Of a DNA stretch of 47,223 bases, positions 17,972-26,859 are shown in pieces. Positions within the stretch are counted from its first letter, which is position 1. Each line of letters begins with the position of its first letter. Source of the DNA: Gammaproteobacteria bacterium (GTDB lineage Bacteria > Pseudomonadota > Gammaproteobacteria > S012-40); contig CAKKRP010000091.1 in assembly GCA_919902765.1 (NCBI GenBank), forward strand, positions 1 through 47,223. The letters run 5' to 3'. Below the pieces are notes generated by a model. The model ran no database searches, was not told the origin of the DNA, and saw nothing but the letters and a program-made list of their open reading frames with translations. The position numbers and the translations under genes were made by a program.

Positions 17972-19873
17972 ATGAGAGCTTGGTGGGCCTGGATATTTAT
18001 CCAGGTTACACTCGCGGCCGGATGTGGCGGTGCCGGTGAGTCACCTCCACTAGTGCCACCACCACAGCCGCAATTGATTGTGTCGCCGAATCCTATCGTG
18101 CTGCGTGTACAAGAAAGCCTAAGCGTAAATGTCGTCGTGCGCGCGTCTGATGGCGCGCCACACAAGCTCACTCTTACGCCGCGTTGGAGCCTGGGGGATC
18201 GCGCGATTGCGAATATTACGAGCAATGGCGTGTTGACCGCCGCCGCGTTAGGGCAAACAGTCTTGTCCGTAGAGGCGGACGGATTGTCTGCAACTGTGCC
18301 GGTGACGGTGGCGGATGTCACCACCGTCACCGGGAATGTGCGTTACACAGATCGTTTATACGGCGCGAATGGTTACAGCGGTACCGCGCTAAGAAGCGTG
18401 CGTTACGCATTGATAGAAGCATATAGCGATGATCAGCGCCTATTGGCGCGAACCGCCAGCGACGGGCAAGGACATTATCGCATTAACGTGCCTATCGGTT
18501 TGAGTTTTCGTCTCCGCGTGTTAGCCGCCACTGACGAGACCGTGGGCTTAGGGCTCAGTGTGCGTAATCGTGTGGGATCAGGCGAGGTGTATGCGGTCGC
18601 GAAGACCGGTTTACAGGCTCCACGCGCGGGCCTGGTCGCGGATATCGATATCCCGTTGGACAACCCCGCAGACGGCGCGTTTAATATTTTAGATGTGCTA
18701 ACCGTCGGCGCATTGTTTGCGCGTAGCTTTGAAACGCGCGCGTTGCCGGCGCTAAATGCGTATTGGGCGCTAGGGGACGAGGGGACGTTTTATTGCCCCG
18801 GCAACGGCGGATGCCCGCCGCAAGGGGGCGGGATATATGTGTTACAAGAAGATGCGCAACCCATTGGACCCATGCCGCATGGTGACAACGATGAATTTGA
18901 CGACGACGTGTTATGGCACGAATTTGCGCATTTCTTAATGGACGTGTATGCGCGCGACGATTCGCCCGGCGGGGATCACACCTTCTCCGACCATACGCTG
19001 GATTTACGTTTGGCGTTTAGCGAAGGGTGGGGGGATTTCTTCCCGGTGGCGGTGAAGACAGGGTTGTTGGACGCGCAAAACAACGGTGCCGAGGCGCGCT
19101 TGTCGGTGGATGACACGATAGGCGTGACATGGTATGTCGATATCAAAAATTATTTTGGTGCGCTTAAATTTACCGCACTCTTAGACATCGCACAGCCCGG
19201 CGGCCAATTTGTTTATTCTTCAAATGAAATCGCGGTGGCCAAGGTGCTCAACGAATTTATGCGCCGCGAAGGTATGGCCGTCATGTGGCCGGTGTTGGCG
19301 GTATATTTCACGAGCGCCGAATCCACCGACCTGGAAGCGTTCTGGGACGGTTGGCGTGGCCAACGCTCGCCCGATTTTGCGACCCTGCGCTACATGCAAG
19401 CGATATTGAGCGAACGGGAAATATATTATCGGCAAGACGGCTTGGAGCCGGGCACCGATGAAACTTTTCCCTCCAGCGCGGTGCGCACGGTCGCGGTGTG
19501 CCCGGCAGGCGCGCAGTGTCTCGCAGAACGGCATACGTTGTATCGTGATGACAACGCTTCCGACAGCGACGTGATACGGTTCTCGGCGGTTGTCGGTAAA
19601 GTCTACCGGGTGGATACGAAAAATCTCAGCAATGGCGCAGACACCTTTTTAGAACTATTCGATAGCCATAGAAATCGCCTCAGGTATAACGACAATGACC
19701 GGGTGTATACCTCTTTACGTGTTAACGACGCGATCGGTTTTGCATCGTCCATTACGCTGTTTCAGCCGCTTGCAGATGGTGAATATTATGTACGCGTCAG
19801 CACCACCCAGCCGCGCGCGCCAGGCACGGGTCGTTATGGTACGTATCAATTGATCGTGCAGGAAGGTACATAG
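17972..19873 (+). CDS. Exported lipoprotein metalloprotease, HEFAH type (paralogue 2)
   Basis: A 633-residue paralogue of the gene at 15503, with the same order of parts. It has a lipobox (LAAGC; Cys near 18), a proline-rich linker, an Ig-like domain with NITSNGVLTAAALG, and a transthyretin-like beta domain (ASDGQGHYRINVP). The metalloprotease-like domain contains HEFAH (316-320) and SEGWGDFF with Glu351, again 31 residues after the last histidine. A late segment SEREIYYRQDG aligns with NDRQIYYQDDA of the first, followed by a PPC-like C-terminus ending GRYGTYQLIVQ. The ATG at 17972 follows GGGGA by seven bases. The motif change G to A inside HExxH does not remove a ligand. It is probably an outer-membrane-attached or secreted protease; no propeptide family is recognised. 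Confidence 0.8.
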   Translation: MRAWWAWIFIQVTLAAGCGGAGESPPLVPPPQPQLIVSPNPIVLRVQESLSVNVVVRASDGAPHKLTLTPRWSLGDRAIANITSNGVLTAAALGQTVLSVEADGLSATVPVTVADVTTVTGNVRYTDRLYGANGYSGTALRSVRYALIEAYSDDQRLLARTASDGQGHYRINVPIGLSFRLRVLAATDETVGLGLSVRNRVGSGEVYAVAKTGLQAPRAGLVADIDIPLDNPADGAFNILDVLTVGALFARSFETRALPALNAYWALGDEGTFYCPGNGGCPPQGGGIYVLQEDAQPIGPMPHGDNDEFDDDVLWHEFAHFLMDVYARDDSPGGDHTFSDHTLDLRLAFSEGWGDFFPVAVKTGLLDAQNNGAEARLSVDDTIGVTWYVDIKNYFGALKFTALLDIAQPGGQFVYSSNEIAVAKVLNEFMRREGMAVMWPVLAVYFTSAESTDLEAFWDGWRGQRSPDFATLRYMQAILSEREIYYRQDGLEPGTDETFPSSAVRTVAVCPAGAQCLAERHTLYRDDNASDSDVIRFSAVVGKVYRVDTKNLSNGADTFLELFDSHRNRLRYNDNDRVYTSLRVNDAIGFASSITLFQPLADGEYYVRVSTTQPRAPGTGRYGTYQLIVQEGT

Positions 19874-20036
19874 TCCTGACGGGAACCGTTCACCGAGTCC
19901 GGGGTCATAAATATCCTAACGCGTCGCAATCTAAATAACGCCCTTTAATACTGTAATACTGTATGTTGTACCGATTTTTAAGTATGATACGCGATACTTT
20001 CGCATCACACACAGCTAATAGGCTGAGGATACCCGC

Positions 20037-21002
20037 GTGGCAGGTTTACCAGGCACCGTAAAACAAATCGATTGGGTGCAGATTAATAAGCGCGTATTAG
20101 AAATCCTGCGCATGGCATGGTCGCGTTACCACCAGCGCTTGCCGCCAGTGGTTAATGTCGTATTGGTGATCGCCTTGGCGTCTTATCTTGCCAAATTGAC
20201 ATGGTTGGCTATCCCCCTGCCCCAGGAGCAAGGTCCGCCGCGTGCGGCGCCGGTATTGTCGCAGGTGACCGTCAATCAGGCCCCGGCCGGGGGCAGTCGT
20301 AGTTTGGCCGGTTTGCATATCTTCGGTCAGGCGACCATGGCCCCGCCAGCGGACCAATTGTTAGCGCCCTATACCGCCCCGGAGACGCAATTGCGCTTGA
20401 CCTTGCTGGGGGTGTTCGCATCAACCAGCAAAAACAGCGCGTGGGCCATCATCGGCGACCAGGGCGGCGGCGAGGAGACATACGGCGTGGGTGCTAACGT
20501 GCCTGGTGGGGCGACGGTACATGAGATTATGCCGGATCGAGTTGTATTATTGCGCAATGGCCGCTACGAGACCCTGCGTTTGCCTAGAGATGGCGCAGAA
20601 GGCGACATCTCCACGGGGGGCATCAATCGCGCGCCCCCCAGCCCTATGGGCATGAACGGCAATCGCGTCTACGTCACCCCCGAAGTGGCCGCCAGTTTAC
20701 GCGAATATCGCACCGCCTTATTGAATGATCCGCAAAGCGTGATGGACGTGTTGCGCGCCGAACCGTATCGAGATGGCGGCGGGCGTTTAGTGGGTTATCG
20801 GGTATTTCCCGGGCGGGATAAGCAAATCATGGATAGGGTGGGCTTGCGGCCGGGCGATGTGGTGACCTCGGTGAACGGCGTGCCTTTGGATAATCCCATT
20901 AAAGGCTTAGAAGTGATGCGCGATCTGGCCAATGCCAGCGAGGTCGCGGTGCAGGTGCTGCGCAACGGCGCAGTCCAATCGCTGGTCGTGCCGGTTAACT
21001 AG
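20037..21002 (+). CDS. gspC: Type II secretion inner-membrane protein GspC
   Basis: GspC links the inner-membrane platform to the outer-membrane secretin. The 321-residue product has a short cytoplasmic N-terminus, one membrane helix (about 37-59, VVNVVLVIALASYLAKL), a periplasmic HR domain (about 80-190, with LTLLGVF and AIIGDQGGGEETYGVG, binding the secretin N0 domain), and a C-terminal PDZ domain (about 240-321: YRVFPGRDKQIMDRVGLRPGDVV, then SVNGVPL). The GTG start at 20037 has TGAGGA eight bases upstream. It is separated from gspD by 187 bases containing a GC-hairpin and a promoter-like pair, so it may be its own transcription unit. Confidence 0.95.
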   Translation: MAGLPGTVKQIDWVQINKRVLEILRMAWSRYHQRLPPVVNVVLVIALASYLAKLTWLAIPLPQEQGPPRAAPVLSQVTVNQAPAGGSRSLAGLHIFGQATMAPPADQLLAPYTAPETQLRLTLLGVFASTSKNSAWAIIGDQGGGEETYGVGANVPGGATVHEIMPDRVVLLRNGRYETLRLPRDGAEGDISTGGINRAPPSPMGMNGNRVYVTPEVAASLREYRTALLNDPQSVMDVLRAEPYRDGGGRLVGYRVFPGRDKQIMDRVGLRPGDVVTSVNGVPLDNPIKGLEVMRDLANASEVAVQVLRNGAVQSLVVPVN

Positions 21003-21022
21003 CGTCGCACAACGCGCCTGCC

Positions 21023-21042
21023 GCCCGGGTTTTCCGGGCTTC
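21023..21042 (+). terminator. Terminator-like hairpin between gspC and gspD
   Basis: GCCCGG (21023-21028) and CCGGGC (21034-21039) pair perfectly around a GTTTT loop, followed by TTCGTTT, a broken T-run. It sits 20 bases after the gspC stop codon and could end or attenuate gspC transcription. Confidence 0.4.
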
Positions 21043-21061
21043 GTTTCAGCAGCATGTTTCA

Positions 21062-21089
21062 TTGTTATTTCAATGAGTTGCTCTATAGT
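21062..21089 (+). promoter_or_regulatory. Candidate promoter for gspD
   Basis: TTGTTA (21062-21067) and TATAGT (21084-21089) are 16 bases apart, about 100-130 bases before the possible gspD start codons. A small hairpin (CCGCC ... GGCGG, about 21139-21160) lies between this and the ribosome site. Together with the upstream hairpin this suggests that gspD can be transcribed separately from gspC. Confidence 0.35.
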
Positions 21090-21216
21090 TTATACATATC
21101 GAGCTATCCGCCTTGCGCGATTTGTGGTAATGTTCTCCCCGCCGGATTGGGTAGGCGGTTGTAGGTCTGAAACAAAAAATAGGGTTGACATGGCGGCGAG
21201 CAATAGAGGGCACAAA

Positions 21217-23259
21217 ATGAAGTGTGGCGGCTTTTTGGGCGCAGGGTTGATCATGTTGGGAAGCTTGTTTGCGGGCGCTGCGGCGGCCAAGACCGTGACC
21301 CTCAATATGAAAGGCGCGGACATCAGCGCCGTGATCTCCACGGTATCAGAAATCACCGGCAAGAATTTCATCGTCGATCCGCGCGTCAAAGGCAAAATCA
21401 CCCTGATCTCATCCAAACCGCTGGATGAATCGGCGCTTTATCAAGTCTTTTTGACCGTGTTAGAAGTCCACGGTTACGCCGCCGTACAGGTCGGACAAGT
21501 GGTCAAGATCATCCCGGATGCCGATGCCAAACATCAAAGTCTGGCGATAGACGGCAGCGGCGAAGACATCGTGACGCAGGTGTTAGATATCAAACACATT
21601 TCTGCGGCGCAGTTAGTGCCTATCATTCGCCCCCTGGTACCCCCGCAAGGCCATATGGCGGCGCATACCCAGACCAATACGCTGATCATTTCGGATCATG
21701 CCAGCAATATTCAACGGCTGGTCAAATTAATCGAACGCATAGATCAACCCAGTGGTGGCGAAATCGAGGTCATACCGCTTAAATTCGCCTCGGCCTCAGA
21801 CGTGGTGCGCACGCTGACCACCTTGCAGCAACAGCAAAAGAAAGACCCCCAGCAAGCCGGCACCACCTTGGTGGCGGACGAACGTACCAATAGCATTTTA
21901 TTGGGTGGCGATAAGGCCGATCGGCTGCAAATTAAAACCATCATCGGCTATTTGGACACGCGTAGCGGCACGTCGGGCGATACCCACGTGATTTATTTGC
22001 GTTTTGCGCAGGCCAAGGATCTGGTCCCGGTATTGACCGGCGTGGGTAAGAGCGAGGCGCAAGACAAGACCAAGGCCCTTCCGCAAGGCGGTGGCGCGGC
22101 GCGCGCCGGTGAGGCGTTCATGATCCAAGCGGATGAGTCGACCAATGCCTTGGTGATTACCGCGCAACCGGATATTTTTCGCTCGCTAGAGGCGGTGATC
22201 AAACAATTGGATGTACGCCGCGCCCAGGTGTTGGTGGAGGCCATCATTGCCGAGGTGTCGAATTCCAAGGTCAACGAAATGGGCGTGGAATGGGGCGCCG
22301 TGGATAGGACGCCGGGCACCAATGCCCCGTTGACGATACAAAATTTCGGGCGCATGTCGGCCATTGGGTCCGCTGCTGCGGTGGCGGGTAGCAACCCGGC
22401 CACCGCAGCGCAAGGTGCCGGTGCGATTTTGGGCAATGGCTTGACCTTGGGCGTAGGGCGGCTGGCCGAGACCGGGTTTAACTTCATTGCTATGATCAAT
22501 GCAATGTCCAAAGACGGGTCGGTAAACGTATTGTCTACGCCCAATATTTTGACCATGGACAACCATGAAGCGGAAATTTTTGTCGGTAAGGAGGTCAACA
22601 TCCCTAGCGGCAGTTACACCGTGACCGCCGGCGCGGGCGGTTCAATTTCTAACCCTTTCACGACCTTCAAATCTAAGCAAGTCGGTATACGTTTGAAGGT
22701 GAAGCCGCAAATTAGCGAGGGCAAGTCCATCAAAATAGACTTGGAAGCGACCATCGACGGCATTTCATCGGGCGACGCGGGGACGGCCAACCTCGTGACC
22801 AGTCAACGGACTATAAAAACCGCAGTCATCGTCGATGATAGCGATGTCGTGGTGTTAGGCGGTTTGATTACCGATGAAAACAATGAGACCTATGCCAAAG
22901 TGCCTATTTTGGGCGATATTCCATTAATCGGTTATTTGTTCCGTTATAAACGCGACGCTAAAGATAAAAGCAATCTGATGGTCTTTTTGCGCCCCGCGAT
23001 CTTGCGCGACGAAATGGGCAGCGACCGCGTGACGCGCGAGAAATACAATTTTATGCGTGATCGTCAGGACGAGGAGCAACGCAAGGGTCGTTGGTTCTTC
23101 CGTAACGACACGCCGATCTTGGAACAACTCGATACGCTACGTGGCGATCGCGCCAAATCATCGCCTAAACCGGGTGATAAAGGCGCTGACGCGGCACCAG
23201 CGAAGCCCGAGGCCAAACCCAGCAAGCCTGAAGACCTCGGCATACCTTCTGCACCATAA
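21217..23259 (+). CDS. gspD: Type II secretion secretin GspD
   Basis: GspD forms the outer-membrane channel of the T2SS. With the ATG at 21217 the product is 680 residues: a signal peptide (to about AGAAAA), N0 (VTLNMKGADISAVISTVSEITGKNF), the repeated N1-N3 modules (DVVRTLTTL, NSILLGGDKADR, NALVITAQPD), and the secretin core. The core has VNVLSTPNILTMDN, the SGD-type central gate region and the late VPILGDIPLIGYLFR motif. A basic, proline- and alanine-rich tail follows (about 625-680). GAGGG lies seven bases before 21217. An upstream in-frame ATG at 21190 (AGGG six bases before) is a real alternative that adds nine residues before the signal peptide. No pilotin gene is nearby. It is followed after a 12-base gap by gspE. 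Confidence 0.96.
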   Translation: MKCGGFLGAGLIMLGSLFAGAAAAKTVTLNMKGADISAVISTVSEITGKNFIVDPRVKGKITLISSKPLDESALYQVFLTVLEVHGYAAVQVGQVVKIIPDADAKHQSLAIDGSGEDIVTQVLDIKHISAAQLVPIIRPLVPPQGHMAAHTQTNTLIISDHASNIQRLVKLIERIDQPSGGEIEVIPLKFASASDVVRTLTTLQQQQKKDPQQAGTTLVADERTNSILLGGDKADRLQIKTIIGYLDTRSGTSGDTHVIYLRFAQAKDLVPVLTGVGKSEAQDKTKALPQGGGAARAGEAFMIQADESTNALVITAQPDIFRSLEAVIKQLDVRRAQVLVEAIIAEVSNSKVNEMGVEWGAVDRTPGTNAPLTIQNFGRMSAIGSAAAVAGSNPATAAQGAGAILGNGLTLGVGRLAETGFNFIAMINAMSKDGSVNVLSTPNILTMDNHEAEIFVGKEVNIPSGSYTVTAGAGGSISNPFTTFKSKQVGIRLKVKPQISEGKSIKIDLEATIDGISSGDAGTANLVTSQRTIKTAVIVDDSDVVVLGGLITDENNETYAKVPILGDIPLIGYLFRYKRDAKDKSNLMVFLRPAILRDEMGSDRVTREKYNFMRDRQDEEQRKGRWFFRNDTPILEQLDTLRGDRAKSSPKPGDKGADAAPAKPEAKPSKPEDLGIPSAP

Positions 23260-23271
23260 GCGAGATTGGGG

Positions 23272-24894
23272 ATGAGTAAATTACTGACATCCGTCTATTC
23301 GTCCCCCGCGACCGCTGCCTTGTTCGCGTCTGAACCGCTTATGGAATCGACATTGCCTGACAATGCCGCAGCCCTACCGACCGCCGATGTGCCGCCTACG
23401 CTTAACGCAGAAGTGGCGCAGACCTTGCCGCGTCTCAATTATGCCTACGCCAAGCGCCATCAGGTGGTGTTGGCATCGGACAGCGTAGCGGGCCTGGTGG
23501 CCTTTTGCGGCCCCGACGTAAGTAGTGCGAGCTTGTTGGAAGTGCGGCGTTTTGCGGCCATCCCTATGCGTATCGCATTACTCGATGGCGCGGCGTTCAA
23601 TCAAATTTTGCAACAAACCTACGAGACCAACTCCAACCAGGCCATGCAAGTGGCCGACGATTTAGGTGAAGAATTAGACCTTTTCAGCGTCGCCCAACAG
23701 CTTGCCGAACCGGAAGATCTGTTAGAAACGCAAGACGATGCGCCCATCATACGTTTGATCAATGCCTTACTCACCGAGGCCATTAAAGAAAACGCCTCGG
23801 ATATCCATATCGAACCGTTTGAAAATCGCCTCGTCGTGCGCTTGCGCGTCGATGGCGTATTGCGCGAGGTGTTGGAACAAAAACGCGCCTTGGCGCCGCT
23901 GATCGTGTCGCGCATCAAGGTCATGGCCAAACTCGATATCGCCGAAAAACGCTTGCCGCAGGATGGACGCATATCATTGCGTATTGCGGGCCGTGCGGTC
24001 GATGTACGTGTTTCCACGATGCCCTCCGGCCACGGCGAGCGTGTGGTGTTGCGTTTGCTCGACAAACAGGCCGGGCGCTTGGATCTCGAACAACTGGGTA
24101 TGGAACGCGTCTCGTTTGAAATTATGAATCGCATGGTGCAGCATCCGCACGGCATCATCCTCGTCACCGGACCGACCGGTTCCGGTAAGACGACGACTTT
24201 ATATGCGGCGCTGACACGTTTGAATGATCGCAAACGCAATATTCTGACCGTCGAAGACCCGATCGAATATTTTATGGATGGCGTGGGGCAAACCAACGTC
24301 AATCTAAAGGTCGATATGACCTTTGCGCGTGGTCTGCGCGCTATTTTACGGCAAGATCCGGATGTCGTGATGGTCGGTGAAATTCGCGATCTCGAAACGG
24401 CGGAAATCGCCGTGCAGGCGAGCTTAACCGGTCACTTGGTGTTGTCTACGTTGCACACTAATACCGCCGTCGGCGCGGTCACGCGCTTGCGCGACATGGG
24501 GGTAGAACCCTTCCTATTATCCTCCACGCTGGTGGGCGTAGTGGCGCAGCGCCTAGTGCGCGTGTTGTGCCCGGATTGCAAAAAACCCGTGCCAGCGTCT
24601 GCGGCCGACAGCGCATTATTGGGTGTACCCGCGCACAGCAAACCGCCCATCATCTACACGGCGCAGGGTTGCAAGGCGTGTAATTTCCAAGGCTATCGCG
24701 GCCGCAGCGGTATCTACGAAGTCGTTGAAATGGACGATGTGTTGCGCGACATGGTGCATGAAGGGGCCAGTGAGCACGTGATGGAGACCCATGCGCGCAA
24801 ACATTCGCCCGGCATACGTCAAGACGGTATACGCAAGGTTTTGGCGGGCGAAACCACGCTCGAAGAAATCGTGCGCGTGACGCGCGAAAATTAA
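23272..24894 (+). CDS. gspE: Type II secretion ATPase GspE
   Basis: GspE is the cytoplasmic hexameric ATPase that drives pseudopilus growth. The 540-residue product has an N-terminal domain (about 1-150) followed by the catalytic part with Walker A GPTGSGKTTT, the Asp box (ILTVEDPIEYFMDG), Walker B VVMVGEIRD and His box (TGHLVLSTLHTN). The zinc module has two CxxC pairs (CPDC and CKAC, about residues 430-465) spaced as in GspE rather than in PilB. The start ATG at 23272 lies two codons after an in-frame TTG. The N-terminal domain lacks the MshEN c-di-GMP binding pattern as far as I can judge. It is followed after a nine-base gap by gspF. Confidence 0.96.
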   Translation: MSKLLTSVYSSPATAALFASEPLMESTLPDNAAALPTADVPPTLNAEVAQTLPRLNYAYAKRHQVVLASDSVAGLVAFCGPDVSSASLLEVRRFAAIPMRIALLDGAAFNQILQQTYETNSNQAMQVADDLGEELDLFSVAQQLAEPEDLLETQDDAPIIRLINALLTEAIKENASDIHIEPFENRLVVRLRVDGVLREVLEQKRALAPLIVSRIKVMAKLDIAEKRLPQDGRISLRIAGRAVDVRVSTMPSGHGERVVLRLLDKQAGRLDLEQLGMERVSFEIMNRMVQHPHGIILVTGPTGSGKTTTLYAALTRLNDRKRNILTVEDPIEYFMDGVGQTNVNLKVDMTFARGLRAILRQDPDVVMVGEIRDLETAEIAVQASLTGHLVLSTLHTNTAVGAVTRLRDMGVEPFLLSSTLVGVVAQRLVRVLCPDCKKPVPASAADSALLGVPAHSKPPIIYTAQGCKACNFQGYRGRSGIYEVVEMDDVLRDMVHEGASEHVMETHARKHSPGIRQDGIRKVLAGETTLEEIVRVTREN

Positions 24895-24903
24895 TCATCC
24901 CCG

Positions 24904-26118
24904 ATGCCAGCCTTCGAATACACCGCCCTCGATACCACGGGCCGCCAACACAAAGGCGTGTTGGAAGGCGATACGCCACGGCAAATTCGTCAACTCTTGC
25001 GCGACAAAGGTTGGGCGCCGCTGAGTGTAGAAGAAGTGCGCCAGCGCGAGCAGCGCGCCAGCACCGGCTTTATGGTGCGACGTGGCGTCAGTTCCGGCGA
25101 CCTGGCCTTGATTACACGCCAATTGGCGACCTTGGTGCGTTCCGGCATGCCGGTGGAAGAGGCCCTGCGCGCGGTGTCGCAACAAACTGAAAAGCCGCGT
25201 TTACGCAGCATGACCATGGCGGTACGTTCGCGCGTGTTGGAAGGGCATTCCATGGCCACCGCGTTGAATGATTTTCCTTATATATTTTCTGAACTCTATC
25301 GCACCACCGTCGAGGCGGGCGAACACTCCGGCCATCTCGAGGTGGTGCTCGAACGCCTTGCCGATTACACCGAGCGGCGTCAACAACTGCAACAAAAAAT
25401 GCTGGTGGCGTTAGTCTATCCCATCATTTTAACGATAGTCGCGACGGCCATCGTGACGTTTATGTTGGCCTATGTGGTGCCGCAAGTCGTGCAGGTGTTC
25501 GATCACCTGGGTCAAAAACTGCCGTTACTGACGCGCATGATGATCGGCCTTTCCAACATCGTCGCGAGTTATGGAATACTCATCGTGCTGGCGGTGGCCG
25601 GTGGCGTGATGTCGTTTAACTATGCGATGAAAAAAGAGGCCTTTCGCAGGCGCATGCATGCGCAATGGACGCGCCTGCCACTGGTCGGCCGCTTTGTGCG
25701 CGGCACTAACACGGCGCGTTTTGCGCGCACCTTTAGCATCCTGACGGCCAGCGGCGTACCGGTCTTGGAGGGGATGCGTATCAGCGCGCAGGTGATGGGT
25801 AATATCCCGATGCGCGAGGCCGTGGTCGAGGCCGCCAGACGCGTGCGCGAAGGTACGCCTATTAACACCGCGCTTGAGCATAGCGGTTATTTCCCCCCCA
25901 TGACCATCCATCTGATCGCCAGCGGCGAATCCAGTGGCAAATTAGAGGAATTGCTGGAGCGCGCGGCCATCGCCCAGGAGCAGGAAATCGAGACCGCGTT
26001 GACCGCCATGACCAGCGTGTTCGAGCCCTTGATGCTGCTGGTCATGGGCGGCATCGTGACCCTCATCGTATTTTCGATTATGCTGCCAATTCTTGATATG
26101 AATCAATTGGTTAAATAG
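24904..26118 (+). CDS. gspF: Type II secretion inner-membrane platform protein GspF
   Basis: GspF is the polytopic centre of the inner-membrane platform, which is believed to couple GspE to pseudopilin assembly. The 404-residue product starts with the family's MPAFEYTALDTTGR opening. It has two homologous cytoplasmic helical domains (about 70-170 and 270-370) and three hydrophobic segments near 168-193, 220-240 and 372-395. The repeated LTRQLATLVRSGMPVEEALRA and FARTFSILTASGVPVLEGMR segments are the two copies of the T2SSF domain. It is followed by a 174-base gap that holds a small hairpin (GTCGC ... GCGAC at 26255-26270) just before the ribosome site of the next gene. Confidence 0.96.
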   Translation: MPAFEYTALDTTGRQHKGVLEGDTPRQIRQLLRDKGWAPLSVEEVRQREQRASTGFMVRRGVSSGDLALITRQLATLVRSGMPVEEALRAVSQQTEKPRLRSMTMAVRSRVLEGHSMATALNDFPYIFSELYRTTVEAGEHSGHLEVVLERLADYTERRQQLQQKMLVALVYPIILTIVATAIVTFMLAYVVPQVVQVFDHLGQKLPLLTRMMIGLSNIVASYGILIVLAVAGGVMSFNYAMKKEAFRRRMHAQWTRLPLVGRFVRGTNTARFARTFSILTASGVPVLEGMRISAQVMGNIPMREAVVEAARRVREGTPINTALEHSGYFPPMTIHLIASGESSGKLEELLERAAIAQEQEIETALTAMTSVFEPLMLLVMGGIVTLIVFSIMLPILDMNQLVK

Positions 26119-26254
26119 TGCCTCGCGGCCCCTTACGGCGCATTCGATGAGTTTTTAAGTGAGTATTTTCGATCAGACTGTGACGCCCATCCGTATTTTA
26201 TAGTGAGCCAGTGCCCCAAATCAGCCGATAGTGTGAACAGACGCACTGATTAAT

Positions 26255-26270
26255 GTCGCTACCTGGCGAC
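26255..26270 (+). repeat. Small hairpin before the propeptide-like gene
   Basis: GTCGC and GCGAC pair around a six-base loop (TACCTG), ending seven bases before GGAGG at 26278-26282. It has no T-run and lies close enough to the ribosome site to affect translation of the next gene. Confidence 0.3.
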
Positions 26271-26292
26271 AGGGTATGGAGGTGCAGCGCAG

Positions 26293-26646
26293 GTGACAAC
26301 GCAGTTGACAGGATTACGCCCACGGCCATGGTTGTTAGCGCTGCTATTAGCGCTGGTCAGCGTTTTTTCTAATGCCGAATCCACGCGTACATTGAGTGCG
26401 CATGTCGTGGTGCAGTTTACCGAAGGCGTGGCGGACCCGAACGCGCCTGAATTTATCGAAAATCTAGCCGTACGTGTGGGCGCGCCGTTGGCGTACGTAC
26501 ACCCTGCGGGGGTGAACGGGCATTTAATTTTGATACGCCATCTCACCAGCGCCGCGCAATTCGCTCAGGTGATGGCCGCGTTGACCGCCGATCAACAGAT
26601 CGTAACCGTGCGCCAGCGCGGTGTATTAGCACCGGAGCGCCGCTGA
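26293..26646 (+). CDS. Small exported protein resembling a protease propeptide (I9-like)
   Basis: A 117-residue protein with a signal peptide (residues 1-29: RPRPWLLALLLALVSVFSNAES). The mature part (about 35-105) has the pattern of an inhibitor-I9/subtilisin-propeptide fold: a strand VVVQFTEG, a helix NAPEFIENLAVRVGAPL, a strand YVHPAG, a hydrophobic strand HLILIRHLTSAAQFAQVMAAL, and a final strand IVTV. No protease domain follows; the frame stops at 26646 within the ribosome-distal gap, so it is not a truncated gene with a visible remainder. The GTG at 26293 follows GGAGG. It sits inside the T2SS cluster between gspF and gspG, ahead of a strong terminator. I give the I9 likeness as a pattern judgement; no family assignment is certain. 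Confidence 0.6.
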   Translation: MTTQLTGLRPRPWLLALLLALVSVFSNAESTRTLSAHVVVQFTEGVADPNAPEFIENLAVRVGAPLAYVHPAGVNGHLILIRHLTSAAQFAQVMAALTADQQIVTVRQRGVLAPERR

Positions 26647-26693
26647 CGCGCAGCGTCAATAGTTTGTAGTAGGGGTGATCGACGAAGAGAGAT

Positions 26694-26721
26694 ATGGGCA
26701 ACTTAGGTTGCCCATTTTTTT
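26694..26721 (+). terminator. Strong intrinsic terminator between the gspDEF unit and gspG
   Basis: ATGGGCAAC (26694-26702) and GTTGCCCAT (26707-26715) form a perfect nine-base-pair stem around a TTAG loop, directly followed by a T-run (to 26721). This is the clearest intrinsic terminator in the window after the one at 41125. It closes the gspDEF-small-protein unit, so gspG and the genes after it need their own promoter. Confidence 0.85.
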
Positions 26722-26758
26722 GGTAAAATCGTAACCATTTAGAAACACCCGATTTCTG

Positions 26759-26783
26759 GTATTATTACCCGTGGTGATAATAC
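26759..26783 (+). promoter_or_regulatory. Long near-perfect palindrome upstream of gspG
   Basis: GTATTATTACC (26759-26769) and GGTGATAATAC (26773-26783) are complementary at 10 of 11 positions (the exception would be a G-U pair), with a three-base CGT centre. It lies between the terminator and the gspG start codon (26860), so it is well placed as an operator at a gspG promoter; the right half also contains GATAAT. No T-run follows. Confidence 0.45.
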
Positions 26784-26859
26784 TGGGCGCGGAACGCTTC
26801 TTGCGTCTAGGGGTCGAAGACACATACGCCGGACATAACGCATTGAAGGACAGCAACTA

